20,936 bases of DNA, from contig DATBWU010000012.1 in the NCBI GenBank assembly GCA_036514635.1, positions 1 through 20,936 on the forward strand, in the 5' to 3' direction. Shown in pieces: positions 1 through 5,888 of this stretch (position 1 is the stretch's first letter; the number at the start of each line of letters is the position of its first letter). A model generated the notes under the pieces. It was not told where the DNA came from, did no database searches, and saw only the letters and a list, made by a program, of their open reading frames with translations. Origin of the DNA: DASSFZ01 sp036514635 (GTDB taxonomy: Bacteria > Chloroflexota > Anaerolineae > Fen-1058). Position numbers and translations under genes: made by a program.

Positions 1-126
1 GCCTGCCCGTACGCCTGCCCGGCCTGCCCGTACGCCTGCCCGTACGCCTGCCCGGCCTGCCCGTACGCCTGCCTGTGCGCCTGCCCGTACGCCTGCCTGT
101 GCGCCTGCCCGTACGCCTGCCCGTAC
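1..126. repeat. In-frame tandem repeat of 12/9-nt units inside hyuB
   Basis: Eleven consecutive units are visible: nine of 12 nt (consensus gcctgcccgtac, variant gcctgcctgtgc) and two of 9 nt (gcctgcccg). The array continues to the window edge. Every unit length is a multiple of three, so the hyuB frame is preserved and reads as repeats of Gly-Gln-Ala-Tyr with Gly-Gln-Ala and His-Arg-Gln-Ala variants. Confidence 0.92.
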
Positions 127-461
127 GCCGAGGGGATGAAGATGGGCGAGATGAGGGTGATGTCGGGCAGGTGAGTGCCGCCGAGAAACGGATCGTTCAA
201 GATGACCACGTCGCCGGGCGCGAAGGGAGCGCAATGGTCGATCGCCGCGCGCACCGAGGCCGGCATCGCGCCGAGGTGCACCGGGATGTGCGCAGCCTGC
301 GCCAGGAGGCGGCCCTCGTCATCGAACAGCGCACACGAGAAATCGAGTCGCTCTTTGATGTTGGGCGAATAGGCTGTGCGGCGGAGCGTCACGCCCATCT
401 CTTCGGCGACCGAGGCAAACAGGTGCTTGAAGATTTCGAGCGTGACGGGATCGGCAAACAT
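1..461 (-). CDS. hyuB: Hydantoinase B/oxoprolinase family subunit (HyuB), N-terminal part
   Basis: The minus-strand frame opens at ATG 461-459 and stays open to the left edge, about 153 codons with no stop. It begins MFADPVTLEIFKHLF and continues with AEEMGVTLRRTAYSPNIKER, then a CALFDDEGRLLAQ segment, HIPVHLGAMPASV, and DVVILNDPFLGGTHLPDIT. This is the typical N-terminal order of N-methylhydantoinase B/5-oxoprolinase beta subunits, which catalyse ATP-dependent opening of hydantoin or oxoproline rings together with a HyuA partner. Family members are usually 500-600 aa, so most of the protein lies outside the window. After ISPIFIPS the sequence enters a Gly-Gln-Ala-Tyr-like repeat (1-126) where the family normally continues with conserved sequence. 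No strong ribosome-binding site precedes the start. The HEAT-repeat gene ends 12 nt upstream, so co-transcription is likely. The family call is secure; substrate is unknown, and whether the gene stays intact beyond the edge cannot be seen. Confidence 0.88.
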   Translation of the reverse strand, partial: MFADPVTLEIFKHLFASVAEEMGVTLRRTAYSPNIKERLDFSCALFDDEGRLLAQAAHIPVHLGAMPASVRAAIDHCAPFAPGDVVILNDPFLGGTHLPDITLISPIFIPSAYGQAYGQAHRQAYGQAHRQAYGQAGQAYGQAYGQAGQAYGQ

Positions 462-473
462 GGCAGTCTGCTT

Positions 474-1061
474 TCACACTTTGAACAAGACGGTTCCGAC
501 ACCCATCTTCTGTAGCGCGATGTCGGCGTAGTATTCGACGATGGGGCTTTCGTCGCCGAGCGATTCGATGAGGGCGGGAATGGACGCTTGGTCGACGAGC
601 TGGGCCAGCGCGCGGGCGGCGCGTCCTCGCACGGCCGGCGTGCCGCTCTTGAGCGCGTCGATCAGCGGCCCGGTCGCTCCAGTGCCGATGCGCGCCAGCG
701 AGTCGGCAGCCAACTGGCCGACGTACACGCTGGTGTCGCTCAGCCGCTGGACGAGCGCCGGAACCGCGACGGCGGCGCGCTCACCGAACGTGCCCAGCGC
801 GTAGATCGCGCACGCCCGCACGTCGGGATCGGGATCGACGCATTGGCCGATCAGCGCCGCAATGGCCGCATCTGTACCGATCTCGCCGATCGTGCGGGTC
901 GCCCACCAGCGAACGTCGGCGTCAGCGTTCGGCAGCAAGTCGCACACGTTGGACAGCACGGCATCGCCCAGCCGGCCCAGTGCAAGCGCCGCAGCCTCAG
1001 CGCGATCGTCATCGCCGGAGGTCAGCGCGTCGATGAGTTCTTGGTGATCGAGCGTGGTCAT
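474..1061 (-). CDS. HEAT-repeat protein
   Basis: This 195-aa protein is made almost wholly of about 30-residue helical repeats. Each has the pattern of a helix, then D-x-D-x-x-V-R, then a second Ala-rich helix; examples are NADADVRWWATRTIGEIG, DPDPDVRACAIYALGTFG and SGTPAVRGRAARALAQL. This is the HEAT/PBS-lyase repeat type, a scaffold used in protein-protein contacts. There is no signal peptide or membrane segment, so it is probably cytoplasmic. It lies between the Trm112-like gene upstream and hyuB downstream (12-nt gap), all on the minus strand. A palindromic repeat fills the region just upstream of its start, and no clear Shine-Dalgarno is visible. Some HEAT proteins of this type assist phycobilin lyases, but nothing here points to pigments. 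The specific role is unknown. Confidence 0.85.
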   Translation of the reverse strand: MTTLDHQELIDALTSGDDDRAEAAALALGRLGDAVLSNVCDLLPNADADVRWWATRTIGEIGTDAAIAALIGQCVDPDPDVRACAIYALGTFGERAAVAVPALVQRLSDTSVYVGQLAADSLARIGTGATGPLIDALKSGTPAVRGRAARALAQLVDQASIPALIESLGDESPIVEYYADIALQKMGVGTVLFKV

Positions 1062-1070
1062 GATCGCGCG

Positions 1071-1103
1071 AGAAACCCGGTTTCTTGGAGAAGCCGGGTT
1101 TCT
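1071..1103. repeat. Double-palindrome repeat (agaaacccggtttct type)
   Basis: Two related 15-nt palindromes, agaaacccggtttct (1071-1085) and agaagccgggtttct (1089-1103), have starts 18 nt apart, giving a 33-nt element. A copy with the same length and spacing lies inside purL at 2963-2995. Here it fills the gap between the Trm112-like gene and the HEAT gene, occupying the place of the HEAT gene's ribosome-binding site. Confidence 0.85.
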
Positions 1104-1106
1104 GAA

Positions 1107-1340
1107 TCAAGGCTGGCCGAGTTTTTCGACCGGGGTATTGCGATACTTATCGCCTTCTTCGATCAGCATGACGGGGATGTCGTCGCGGATCGGGTACTTG
1201 CGATCGCAGCCGGGTTCCTGGCACACCAGCCAGGTGTCGTTGACCAGTTGCAGGCGGCCCGGATCCGGCCCTTCGCGGCGGGTCGGCCCACTGACGCAGT
1301 GCGGGCAGCGCAGAATATCGAGCAAATCGGCACTGACCAT
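1107..1340 (-). CDS. Trm112-like (UPF0434/YcaR family) zinc protein
   Basis: This 77-aa protein starts MVSADLLDILRCPHC and continues with a LVCQEPGCDRKYPIRDDIPVML-type segment. The CPHC pair near residues 12-15 and the CQEPGC pair near 40-45 form a zinc-ribbon-like four-cysteine site, and the PIRDDIPVML segment is diagnostic of the family. Its eukaryotic relative Trm112 activates several RNA and protein methyltransferases; the bacterial role is poorly defined. Length is close to the 60-75 aa norm. The start is supported by GGAGA about 7 nt upstream on the minus strand and by a good promoter (1374-1402). It is the first gene of a minus-strand set with the HEAT and hyuB genes. Confidence 0.88.
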   Translation of the reverse strand: MVSADLLDILRCPHCVSGPTRREGPDPGRLQLVNDTWLVCQEPGCDRKYPIRDDIPVMLIEEGDKYRNTPVEKLGQP

Positions 1341-1373
1341 GTGAGTGTCTCCTAAAAAGGGGTTCGCGACTCG

Positions 1374-1402
1374 ATTCTATCACAAGCGCGATCGATCGGC
1401 AA
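1374..1402 (-). promoter_or_regulatory. Sigma-70-type promoter for the Trm112-HEAT-hyuB set
   Basis: On the minus strand TTGCCG (1402-1397) is followed by a 17-nt spacer and TAGAAT (1379-1374). Transcription would start near 1367, leaving a leader of about 27 nt that contains the GGAGA site before ATG 1340. Its -35 box lies only 7 nt from the -35 box of the divergent tRNA promoter. Confidence 0.65.
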
Positions 1403-1409
1403 CGAGTGT

Positions 1410-1438
1410 TTGACACTGCCTGGGCCGCATGGTATACT
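1410..1438 (+). promoter_or_regulatory. Strong sigma-70 promoter for the tRNA cluster
   Basis: A consensus TTGACA (1410-1415) is followed by exactly 17 nt and TATACT (1433-1438). The first tRNA begins about 24 nt past the expected start near 1445. The near-perfect hexamers fit a stable-RNA promoter. Confidence 0.85.
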
Positions 1439-1468
1439 CCGTTCGCGTCGAGGGACAGGCCTTCACCG

Positions 1469-1555
1469 GGAGGGATGGCCGAGCGGTTTAAGGCGGTGGT
1501 CTTGAAAACCACTATGAGGGCAACCTCATCGGGGGTTCGAATCCCTCTCCCTCCG
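1469..1555 (+). tRNA. tRNA-Ser (anticodon TGA)
   Basis: The acceptor stem ggaggga (1469-1475) pairs with tccctcc (1548-1554), with G as discriminator. The anticodon stem GTGGT/ACCAC closes the loop CTTGAAA, giving anticodon TGA at 1503-1505, which reads UCA codons. A long variable arm (gagg-gcaa-cctc) marks it as a class II tRNA, as expected for serine. The T-arm is ggggg-ttcgaat-ccctc. The 3' CCA is not encoded. It is the first of three tRNAs sharing one promoter. Confidence 0.96.
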
Positions 1556-1577
1556 CCTCCAGCGTATCTGAATGCAT

Positions 1578-1666
1578 GGGGAGATGCCGGAGTGGACGAT
1601 CGGAGCCGCCTGCTAAGCGGTTGTGTGGGTAAAACTGCACCCAGGGTTCGAATCCCTGTCTCCCCG
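1578..1666 (+). tRNA. tRNA-Ser (anticodon GCT)
   Basis: Acceptor ggggaga (1578-1584) pairs with tctcccc (1659-1665), discriminator G. The anticodon loop ctgctaa gives GCT at 1612-1614, reading AGC/AGU. A long variable arm and the T-arm caggg-ttcgaat-ccctg confirm a class II serine tRNA. CCA is not encoded. It lies 22 nt after tRNA-Ser(TGA). Confidence 0.96.
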
Positions 1667-1706
1667 CCTGGTCAGAGGGGTCTCCAGATCCCAACTCGAT
1701 AACGAT

Positions 1707-1778
1707 GCCCCTGTAGCTCAGCGGATAGAGCGCAGCCCTGCGGAGGCTGAGGCCCAGGTTCAATTCCTGGCAGGGGTA
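1707..1778 (+). tRNA. tRNA-Arg (anticodon GCG)
   Basis: Acceptor gcccctg (1707-1713) pairs with caggggt (1771-1777) with a G-T closing pair; the discriminator is A and CCA is not encoded. The D-arm gctc-agcggata-gagc is arginine-like. The anticodon stem cagcc/ggctg closes ctgcgga, giving anticodon GCG at 1740-1742 (CGC/CGU codons). The T-arm is ccagg-ttcaatt-cctgg. Most bacteria read CGN with an ACG tRNA whose A34 is converted to inosine, so an encoded G34 is unusual. Confidence 0.9.
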
Positions 1779-1794
1779 CTTTCATTGACTGAAG

Positions 1795-1834
1795 CGCCTC
1801 ACGATGATCTCATTCGTGGGGCGTTTGTGTTTTT
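1795..1834 (+). terminator. Rho-independent terminator after the tRNA cluster
   Basis: A 10-bp stem, cgcctcacga (1795-1804) with tcgtggggcg (1814-1823) containing one G-T pair, has a 9-nt loop and is followed by a T-rich tract (tttgtgttttt). It lies 16 nt past tRNA-Arg and is the clearest intrinsic terminator in the window. Confidence 0.8.
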
Positions 1835-1883
1835 GACGAAGGACTGATCCGGTTCGGCGTTCGTCCTTCGTCATTCGTCGAGC
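1834..1883. repeat. Heptamer repeat with inverted arms (gacgaag/cttcgtc type)
   Basis: An exact 11-bp inverted pair, tgacgaaggac (1834-1844) and gtccttcgtca (1863-1873), lies in a run of about seven 7-nt units. It overlaps the end of the terminator tract and stops just before the ribosome-binding site of the SDR gene. Related units recur at 15715-15798. Confidence 0.75.
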
Positions 1884-1896
1884 AGGGGGAGCAGCG

Positions 1897-2688
1897 ATGG
1901 AATTGAGAGACCGGGTGGCGATCATCACAGGCGCGTCGAGCGGGATCGGCGCGGCGACGGCGGCGGCTTTCGGGCGCGAGGGGATGCGCGTGGCATTGTT
2001 GGCCCGGCGCGCCGATCGACTGGAACAGGTGGCTCGCGACGTGCGCGACGCCGGCGGCCAAGCGATTGCCATGCCGGGTGATGTGCGCGAGCGCGCGTCG
2101 CTGGCGAATCTGATCGGGCAGACGATCGCGGCGTATGGGCGAATCGACGTGCTGTTCAACAACGCCGGGCTGGGTCGATTGGGCTGGCTGGAAACGCTCG
2201 ACCCGGCGGACGTGCGATCGCAGATCGAAGTCAACTTGCTCGGCGCGATTGAGGCGACGCAACTCGCGCTGCCGCACATGATCCGCCAACGCAGCGGGCA
2301 CATCATCAACATGGTTTCGCTGGCGGGCAAGATCGGCATGCCGACCTATTCGGTGTACGCGGCGACGAAGTTCGGGCTGGCCGGTTTCAGCGAGGCGCTG
2401 CGGCGCGAGGTCGCGCCGTGGGGCGTGTCCGTATCGGCGGTGTACCCGGCCGGCGTGAAGACCGAATGGGGCGAGCACGTGGGCTATCGCCGCCGGGCGT
2501 GGCGAAGCCCTATGAGTTTGTCGGCTGAGCACGTCGCGCGCGCTGTTGTCGGACTGGTGAAGCATCCGCGCCGCGAAGTGATGCTTCCGCCGGGTGCGCG
2601 CGTGGTCGTGTGGCTGAATCGGCTTGCGCCGCAACTGGGCGATTGGCTTTCACAGCGGTTCGTGCGGATTGAGAGGGAATGGGAGTAG
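1897..2688 (+). CDS. Short-chain dehydrogenase/reductase (SDR), classical type
   Basis: This 263-aa protein has the full classical SDR set: TGASSGIG at residues 11-18 for the dinucleotide, D62-V63 after beta-strand 3, NNAG at 88-91, N113, and the catalytic S141, Y154 and K158 (YxxxK). Arg37-Arg38 at the end of beta-strand 2 favour NADPH over NADH. After the active site the YPAGVKTE segment matches the usual P-G cofactor loop. The C-terminal part (about residue 200 on) is variable and sets the substrate, which cannot be told here. The start is supported by agggggag six nt upstream. It lies between the tRNA terminator and a separate purL promoter, so it is probably expressed alone. Confidence 0.93.
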   Translation: MELRDRVAIITGASSGIGAATAAAFGREGMRVALLARRADRLEQVARDVRDAGGQAIAMPGDVRERASLANLIGQTIAAYGRIDVLFNNAGLGRLGWLETLDPADVRSQIEVNLLGAIEATQLALPHMIRQRSGHIINMVSLAGKIGMPTYSVYAATKFGLAGFSEALRREVAPWGVSVSAVYPAGVKTEWGEHVGYRRRAWRSPMSLSAEHVARAVVGLVKHPRREVMLPPGARVVVWLNRLAPQLGDWLSQRFVRIEREWE

Positions 2689-2690
2689 AC

Positions 2691-2718
2691 TTGCCCATCT
2701 CCAGGTGTGTGGTAACAT
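2691..2718 (+). promoter_or_regulatory. Candidate promoter giving a leaderless purL transcript
   Basis: TTGCCC (2691-2696), a 16-nt spacer and TAACAT (2713-2718) precede the purL ATG at 2725 by six nucleotides, so transcription would begin at or next to the start codon. No Shine-Dalgarno is visible. It would drive the downstream pur cluster. Confidence 0.5.
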
Positions 2719-2724
2719 TGCCCC

Positions 2725-5700
2725 ATGCAGCTCCCCGTCAATTGTCTCATCGTTCGTTCTCGTTTATCCTCTGACCCGCGTTCCGCCGGCTTATTGTCCG
2801 ACGCGCACGCGCTGGGCCTGACTCAGATCACGGCCCTGGAAGTACAAGACCTGTACTTCATCGAGGGGGCGGTTACACCCGACCGACTGGAGCGCCTGGC
2901 CGCCGAACTCCTCGGTGACCTCGTCGCGCAGACCTCCGAATGGCGGAGTGTCGGTTTGCCCCAGAAACCCGGTTCCTCTCAGAGACCGGGTTTCTCTATA
3001 GACGGGCGCGTGGTCGAAGTGGCCTTGCGACCCGGCGTCACCGATCCGGTGGCCGAGCAGATCGTGCGCTGCGCGAAGATGCTCGGCATCGACGGTGTGG
3101 AGCGCGCGGCCACCGGGCAACGATACATCGTGCAGGTGAGAGGCGACCGCAGTCGCCGACGATTGGCATCTGGGAGGTCGACATCGGGAGATGTCTCCTA
3201 CGAGAACCTCCTGCACACACTGGCGCGTCGCCTGCTGGCGAACGACGTGATCCAACGCTATGCGTTGGGCGAGATTGATCCGATCTTCCCGCATCCTGCC
3301 GAAGCATCGGGCCACGTCGAGATCATTCCGATCCGCGAGCTCGACGAGGACGAGTTGATGGGCGTGTCACGCGATCGGCGCGCCGCGCTCGACCTGCGCG
3401 AGATGCAGGCGATTCAGGCTTACTTCCGATCGGAAGGCCGCGACCTGACGGACGTCGAACTCGAGATGATCGCGCAGACGTGGAGCGAGCACTGCGTCCA
3501 CAAGACGTTTAAGGCGAAGATTGAAATTCGGAATGTGGAATGTGGAATGCAGAATGCAGAATCTGCAATCATCGACGATCTGCTCAAAACCTACATTCGC
3601 GCTGCTACTGAGAAGATCGCCGCGCCGTGGGTGCGCTCGGCGTTCCTGGACAATGCCGGCATCATCGACTTCGACGACGAGCACGAGGTGTCGTTCAAGG
3701 TCGAGACGCACAACCATCCATCGGCGATCGAGCCGTTCGGCGGGGCGAACACGGGCGTGGGTGGCGTGATTCGCGATGTGCTCGGCGTGTCGGCCAAGCC
3801 GATCGCTGCGACGGACGTGTTGTGCTTTGGCCCGCAGGATTTTGACCCGGATGCGCTGCCGGAAGGCGTGCTGCATCCGCGCCGGATTCGATCCGGTGTC
3901 GTGGCGGGGGTGCAGGACTACGGCAACAAGATTGGCATCCCGACCGTCAACGGTGCGATCCTGTACGACCCCGGCTACACGGCGAACCCGCTGGTGTTTT
4001 GCGGATGTGTCGGCATCGCGCCAAAGGGCAGGCATCCACGCGAGCCGCAGCCGGGCGACCGCGTGATTGTCATCGGCGGGCGGACGGGCCGCGACGGCCT
4101 GCGCGGCGCGACGTTCTCGTCGATGACGATGGACGCCCAGACGGGCGAGGTGTCGGGCGCGTCGGTGCAGATCGGCGATCCAATCACGGAGAAAGGTGTC
4201 ATCGAAGTCGCCCTTCGTGCGCGCGACCTGGGTCTGTATCATGCCATCACCGATTGCGGCGCGGGCGGGCTGTCGTCGGCGGTCGGCGAGATGGCGAGCC
4301 GGATCGGCGCGGAAGTCGATTTGAAGCAGGTGCGGTTGAAGTATCCTGGTCTTGCGCCGTGGGAGATCTGGCTGTCAGAAGCGCAGGAACGCATGGTGCT
4401 GGCCGTGCCGGAAGCGAACGTCGCCCGCTTGCAGGAGGTGTGCGGCATCTTCGACGTCGAGCTGACCGACATCGGCACGTTCACCGGTACGGGCCGGCTC
4501 GTCGTGCGCTACGGCGACCGCGCCGTGCTCGACCTCGCCAATGACTTCTTGCATGATGGCATTCCTCAAAGGCAGCTCACTGCCGAGATTCGAGCTTCTA
4601 ACGTCCAATCTCTAACCTCTAACCTCCAATCTCTCGATTTCAGTGCAATCTTGCTGCGTTTCCTCTCCTACCCCAACATCGCCTCTAAAGCCGACGTGAT
4701 CCGCATTTACGATCACGAAGTGCAGGGCGGCACGGTGGTCAAGCCGCTGACCGGTGCGTTAAACGATGGCCCATCCGATGCGTGCGTGCTCAAGCCGATG
4801 GGCACTAAGGGCACACGCGGCATTGTGCTGTCGAACGGCATCAACCCCGAGTACGGCAAGATCGATCCGTACCGCATGGCCGTCAGCGTGGTCGATGAGG
4901 CGATCCGCAACGCGGTGGCAGTCGGCGCGGACCCGGATCGAATCGCGCTCCTCGACAACTTCTGCTGGGGCGATCCGCTGCGGCCCGAAACGCTGGGCGG
5001 GCTGGTCGAAGCCGCGCGCGGCTGTCACGATGCGGCGCTGCACCATCGTGCGCCGTTCATCTCCGGCAAAGATTCGCTGAACAACGAATATCTCGGCTCG
5101 GATGGGCTGCGGCACGCGATTCCGCCGACGCTGCTCATCTCGGCCATCGGCATCATCGAAGATGTGAATCGAGCGGTGACGATGGATCTGAAAGAGCCGG
5201 GGAATGCGGTGTATCTTCTGGGCGAGAATGAAGAATGGAGAATGGAGAATGAAGAATGGAGAATGGCGAATGAAGAATGGAGAATGGCGAATGGAGAAGT
5301 GACAAGTGGAAATGGAGAAGTGCCGGCGCTGCCGCAGCACGCGCCGGAGTTGTACCGGGCGCTGCATCGCGTGATACGTGCCGGCCTGGCTCGCGCCTGC
5401 CACGATCTCAGCGAAGGAGGGCTGGCCGTCGCCGCTGCCGAGATGTGCATTGGCGGGCGATTGGGATTGGCGCTGACGATCGACACAGACGATCCGGCGA
5501 GGACGTTATTCGGTGAAGTCAACGGTCAATTGCTGGTTGAAGTGCGCCCGGCAGACTGCGCGGCGTTTGAGGCGCACTTCGATGGGCTTCCCGTGCAGCG
5601 GATCGGAATGGTGACCGGCGGGCCGCGCCTCAGCATCACGACGCGCGAGCGCAAGTTGATCTCTGTGCCGGTTGACGATCTCGTAGGGGCATGGCAGCGG

Positions 5701-5820
5701 ATGGGTCATCAACGGATGGCGAAGCGGACAAACGGACGGGCCATCAACGGATGGGGAAGCGGACAAACGGACGGGTCATCAACGGATGGCGAAGCGGACA
5801 AACGGACGGGCAACGGATGA
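2725..5820 (+). CDS. purL: Phosphoribosylformylglycinamidine synthase, PurSL-type fused subunit
   Basis: PurL converts FGAR, glutamine-derived ammonia and ATP to FGAM with PurQ (next gene). The 1031-aa protein begins with two PurS-like stretches (residues about 8-75 and 94-175, the latter with VVEVALRPGVTDPVAEQI), then the PurL linker TWSEHCVHKTF (near 252-262). The first AIRS-type domain follows with FKVETHNHPSAIEPFGGANT and DYGNKIGIPTVNGA, and GGRTGRDGLRGATFSS sits between the halves. A second domain carries VQGGTVVKPLTGALNDG and SGKDSLNN. Repeat-encoded insertions lie near residues 79-92, 139-157, 268-283, 623-637 and 834-867, plus a C-terminal tail from about 991; they explain the excess over the length expected for this type. 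The conserved blocks are intact and in frame, so activity is likely but not proven. The start lies just after a possible promoter and lacks a ribosome-binding site. Confidence 0.96.
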   Translation: MQLPVNCLIVRSRLSSDPRSAGLLSDAHALGLTQITALEVQDLYFIEGAVTPDRLERLAAELLGDLVAQTSEWRSVGLPQKPGSSQRPGFSIDGRVVEVALRPGVTDPVAEQIVRCAKMLGIDGVERAATGQRYIVQVRGDRSRRRLASGRSTSGDVSYENLLHTLARRLLANDVIQRYALGEIDPIFPHPAEASGHVEIIPIRELDEDELMGVSRDRRAALDLREMQAIQAYFRSEGRDLTDVELEMIAQTWSEHCVHKTFKAKIEIRNVECGMQNAESAIIDDLLKTYIRAATEKIAAPWVRSAFLDNAGIIDFDDEHEVSFKVETHNHPSAIEPFGGANTGVGGVIRDVLGVSAKPIAATDVLCFGPQDFDPDALPEGVLHPRRIRSGVVAGVQDYGNKIGIPTVNGAILYDPGYTANPLVFCGCVGIAPKGRHPREPQPGDRVIVIGGRTGRDGLRGATFSSMTMDAQTGEVSGASVQIGDPITEKGVIEVALRARDLGLYHAITDCGAGGLSSAVGEMASRIGAEVDLKQVRLKYPGLAPWEIWLSEAQERMVLAVPEANVARLQEVCGIFDVELTDIGTFTGTGRLVVRYGDRAVLDLANDFLHDGIPQRQLTAEIRASNVQSLTSNLQSLDFSAILLRFLSYPNIASKADVIRIYDHEVQGGTVVKPLTGALNDGPSDACVLKPMGTKGTRGIVLSNGINPEYGKIDPYRMAVSVVDEAIRNAVAVGADPDRIALLDNFCWGDPLRPETLGGLVEAARGCHDAALHHRAPFISGKDSLNNEYLGSDGLRHAIPPTLLISAIGIIEDVNRAVTMDLKEPGNAVYLLGENEEWRMENEEWRMANEEWRMANGEVTSGNGEVPALPQHAPELYRALHRVIRAGLARACHDLSEGGLAVAAAEMCIGGRLGLALTIDTDDPARTLFGEVNGQLLVEVRPADCAAFEAHFDGLPVQRIGMVTGGPRLSITTRERKLISVPVDDLVGAWQRMGHQRMAKRTNGRAINGWGSGQTDGSSTDGEADKRTGNG
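2963..2995. repeat. Double-palindrome repeat inserted in purL (insertion 1)
   Basis: agaaacccggttcct (2963-2977) and agagaccgggtttct (2981-2995) form a 33-nt element with the same spacing as the copy at 1071-1103. It is translated in frame within PurL (about residues 79-92, PQKPGSSQRPGFSI), between the two PurS-like stretches. Confidence 0.82.
3142..3195. repeat. Double-hairpin element inserted in purL (insertion 2)
   Basis: Two 6-bp hairpins with 4-nt loops, ggcgac-cgca-gtcgcc (3142-3157) and gacatc-ggga-gatgtc (3180-3195), lie 22 nt apart. They encode an Arg/Ser-rich stretch (about residues 139-157) that interrupts otherwise PurS/PurL-like sequence. The design resembles the element at 18162-18226. 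Confidence 0.6.
3530..3571 (+). repeat. Heptamer array inserted in purL (insertion 3, ggaatgt type)
   Basis: Six 7-nt units (consensus ggaatgc; exact copies ggaatgt at 3530 and 3537) total 42 nt, exactly 14 codons, so the frame is kept. The products are residues around 268-283 of PurL, just after TFKAKIEI. Confidence 0.85.
4599..4633 (+). repeat. Heptamer array inserted in purL (insertion 4, taacctc/caatctc type)
   Basis: Five perfect 7-nt steps: taacgtc, caatctc, taacctc, taacctc, caatctc. They encode Asn-Val-Gln-Ser-Leu-type sequence in PurL residues about 625-637, between the two halves of the enzyme. Confidence 0.88.
5226..5323 (+). repeat. Long heptamer array inserted in purL (insertion 5, gaatgga type)
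   Basis: Fourteen consecutive 7-nt units (consensus gaatgga, later ones drifting to gaagtga or aaatgga) cover 98 nt. They encode a Glu/Trp/Arg/Met-rich segment of PurL (about residues 834-867). Units in the reverse orientation occur inside purM at 13090-13124. Confidence 0.93.
5708..5818 (+). repeat. Family A repeat (35-bp period) forming the purL 3' end
   Basis: Three copies start at 5708, 5743 and 5778, each opening atcaacggatgg and containing gaagcggacaaacggacggg; a partial copy follows. As 35 is not a multiple of three, each copy is read in a different frame and gives a different peptide. The purL stop TGA (5818-5820) lies at the repeat's gatga end. Other family A copies: 7242, 11669, 12309 and the purM/purN junction. 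Confidence 0.93.
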
Positions 5821-5861
5821 TACGGATAAACGAATATAGTGGATCGGCCTCGCCGTTCAAT

Positions 5862-5888
5862 CAGCAATCTACAATCACAATCCACAAT
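5862..5888 (+). repeat. Heptamer repeat (cancaat type) before purQ
   Basis: Units cagcaat, ctacaat, cacaat and ccacaat run directly into the purQ start; the ATG at 5887 uses the final 'at' of the last unit. The same family precedes purE at 8308-8349. The region from the purL stop holds no other feature. Confidence 0.78.

Noticed and set aside
1..461. hyuB as a pseudogene because of the tandem repeat
   Set aside because: Every unit is a multiple of three and the frame stays open to the edge; disruption cannot be shown from this window.
588..1355. Long plus-strand open frame opposite the HEAT and Trm112-like genes
   Set aside because: It is the complement of two clearly coding minus-strand genes, has no family features and crosses repeat sequence.
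1810..2634. Long minus-strand frames opposite the SDR gene
   Set aside because: The SDR motifs on the plus strand are complete; the Arg/His-rich reverse translation is typical of GC-rich shadows.
2689..2724. Purine riboswitch before purL
   Set aside because: The gap is only 36 nt and leaves no room for the aptamer.
5708..5818. Family A arrays as a CRISPR
   Set aside because: Units are contiguous with no unique spacers of fixed length, they lie within coding sequence, and no cas gene is present.
5839..5886. Upstream GTG as the purQ start
   Set aside because: The added 16 residues are encoded by spacer and repeat DNA and are not part of the PurQ family; ATG 5887 fits the normal N-terminus.
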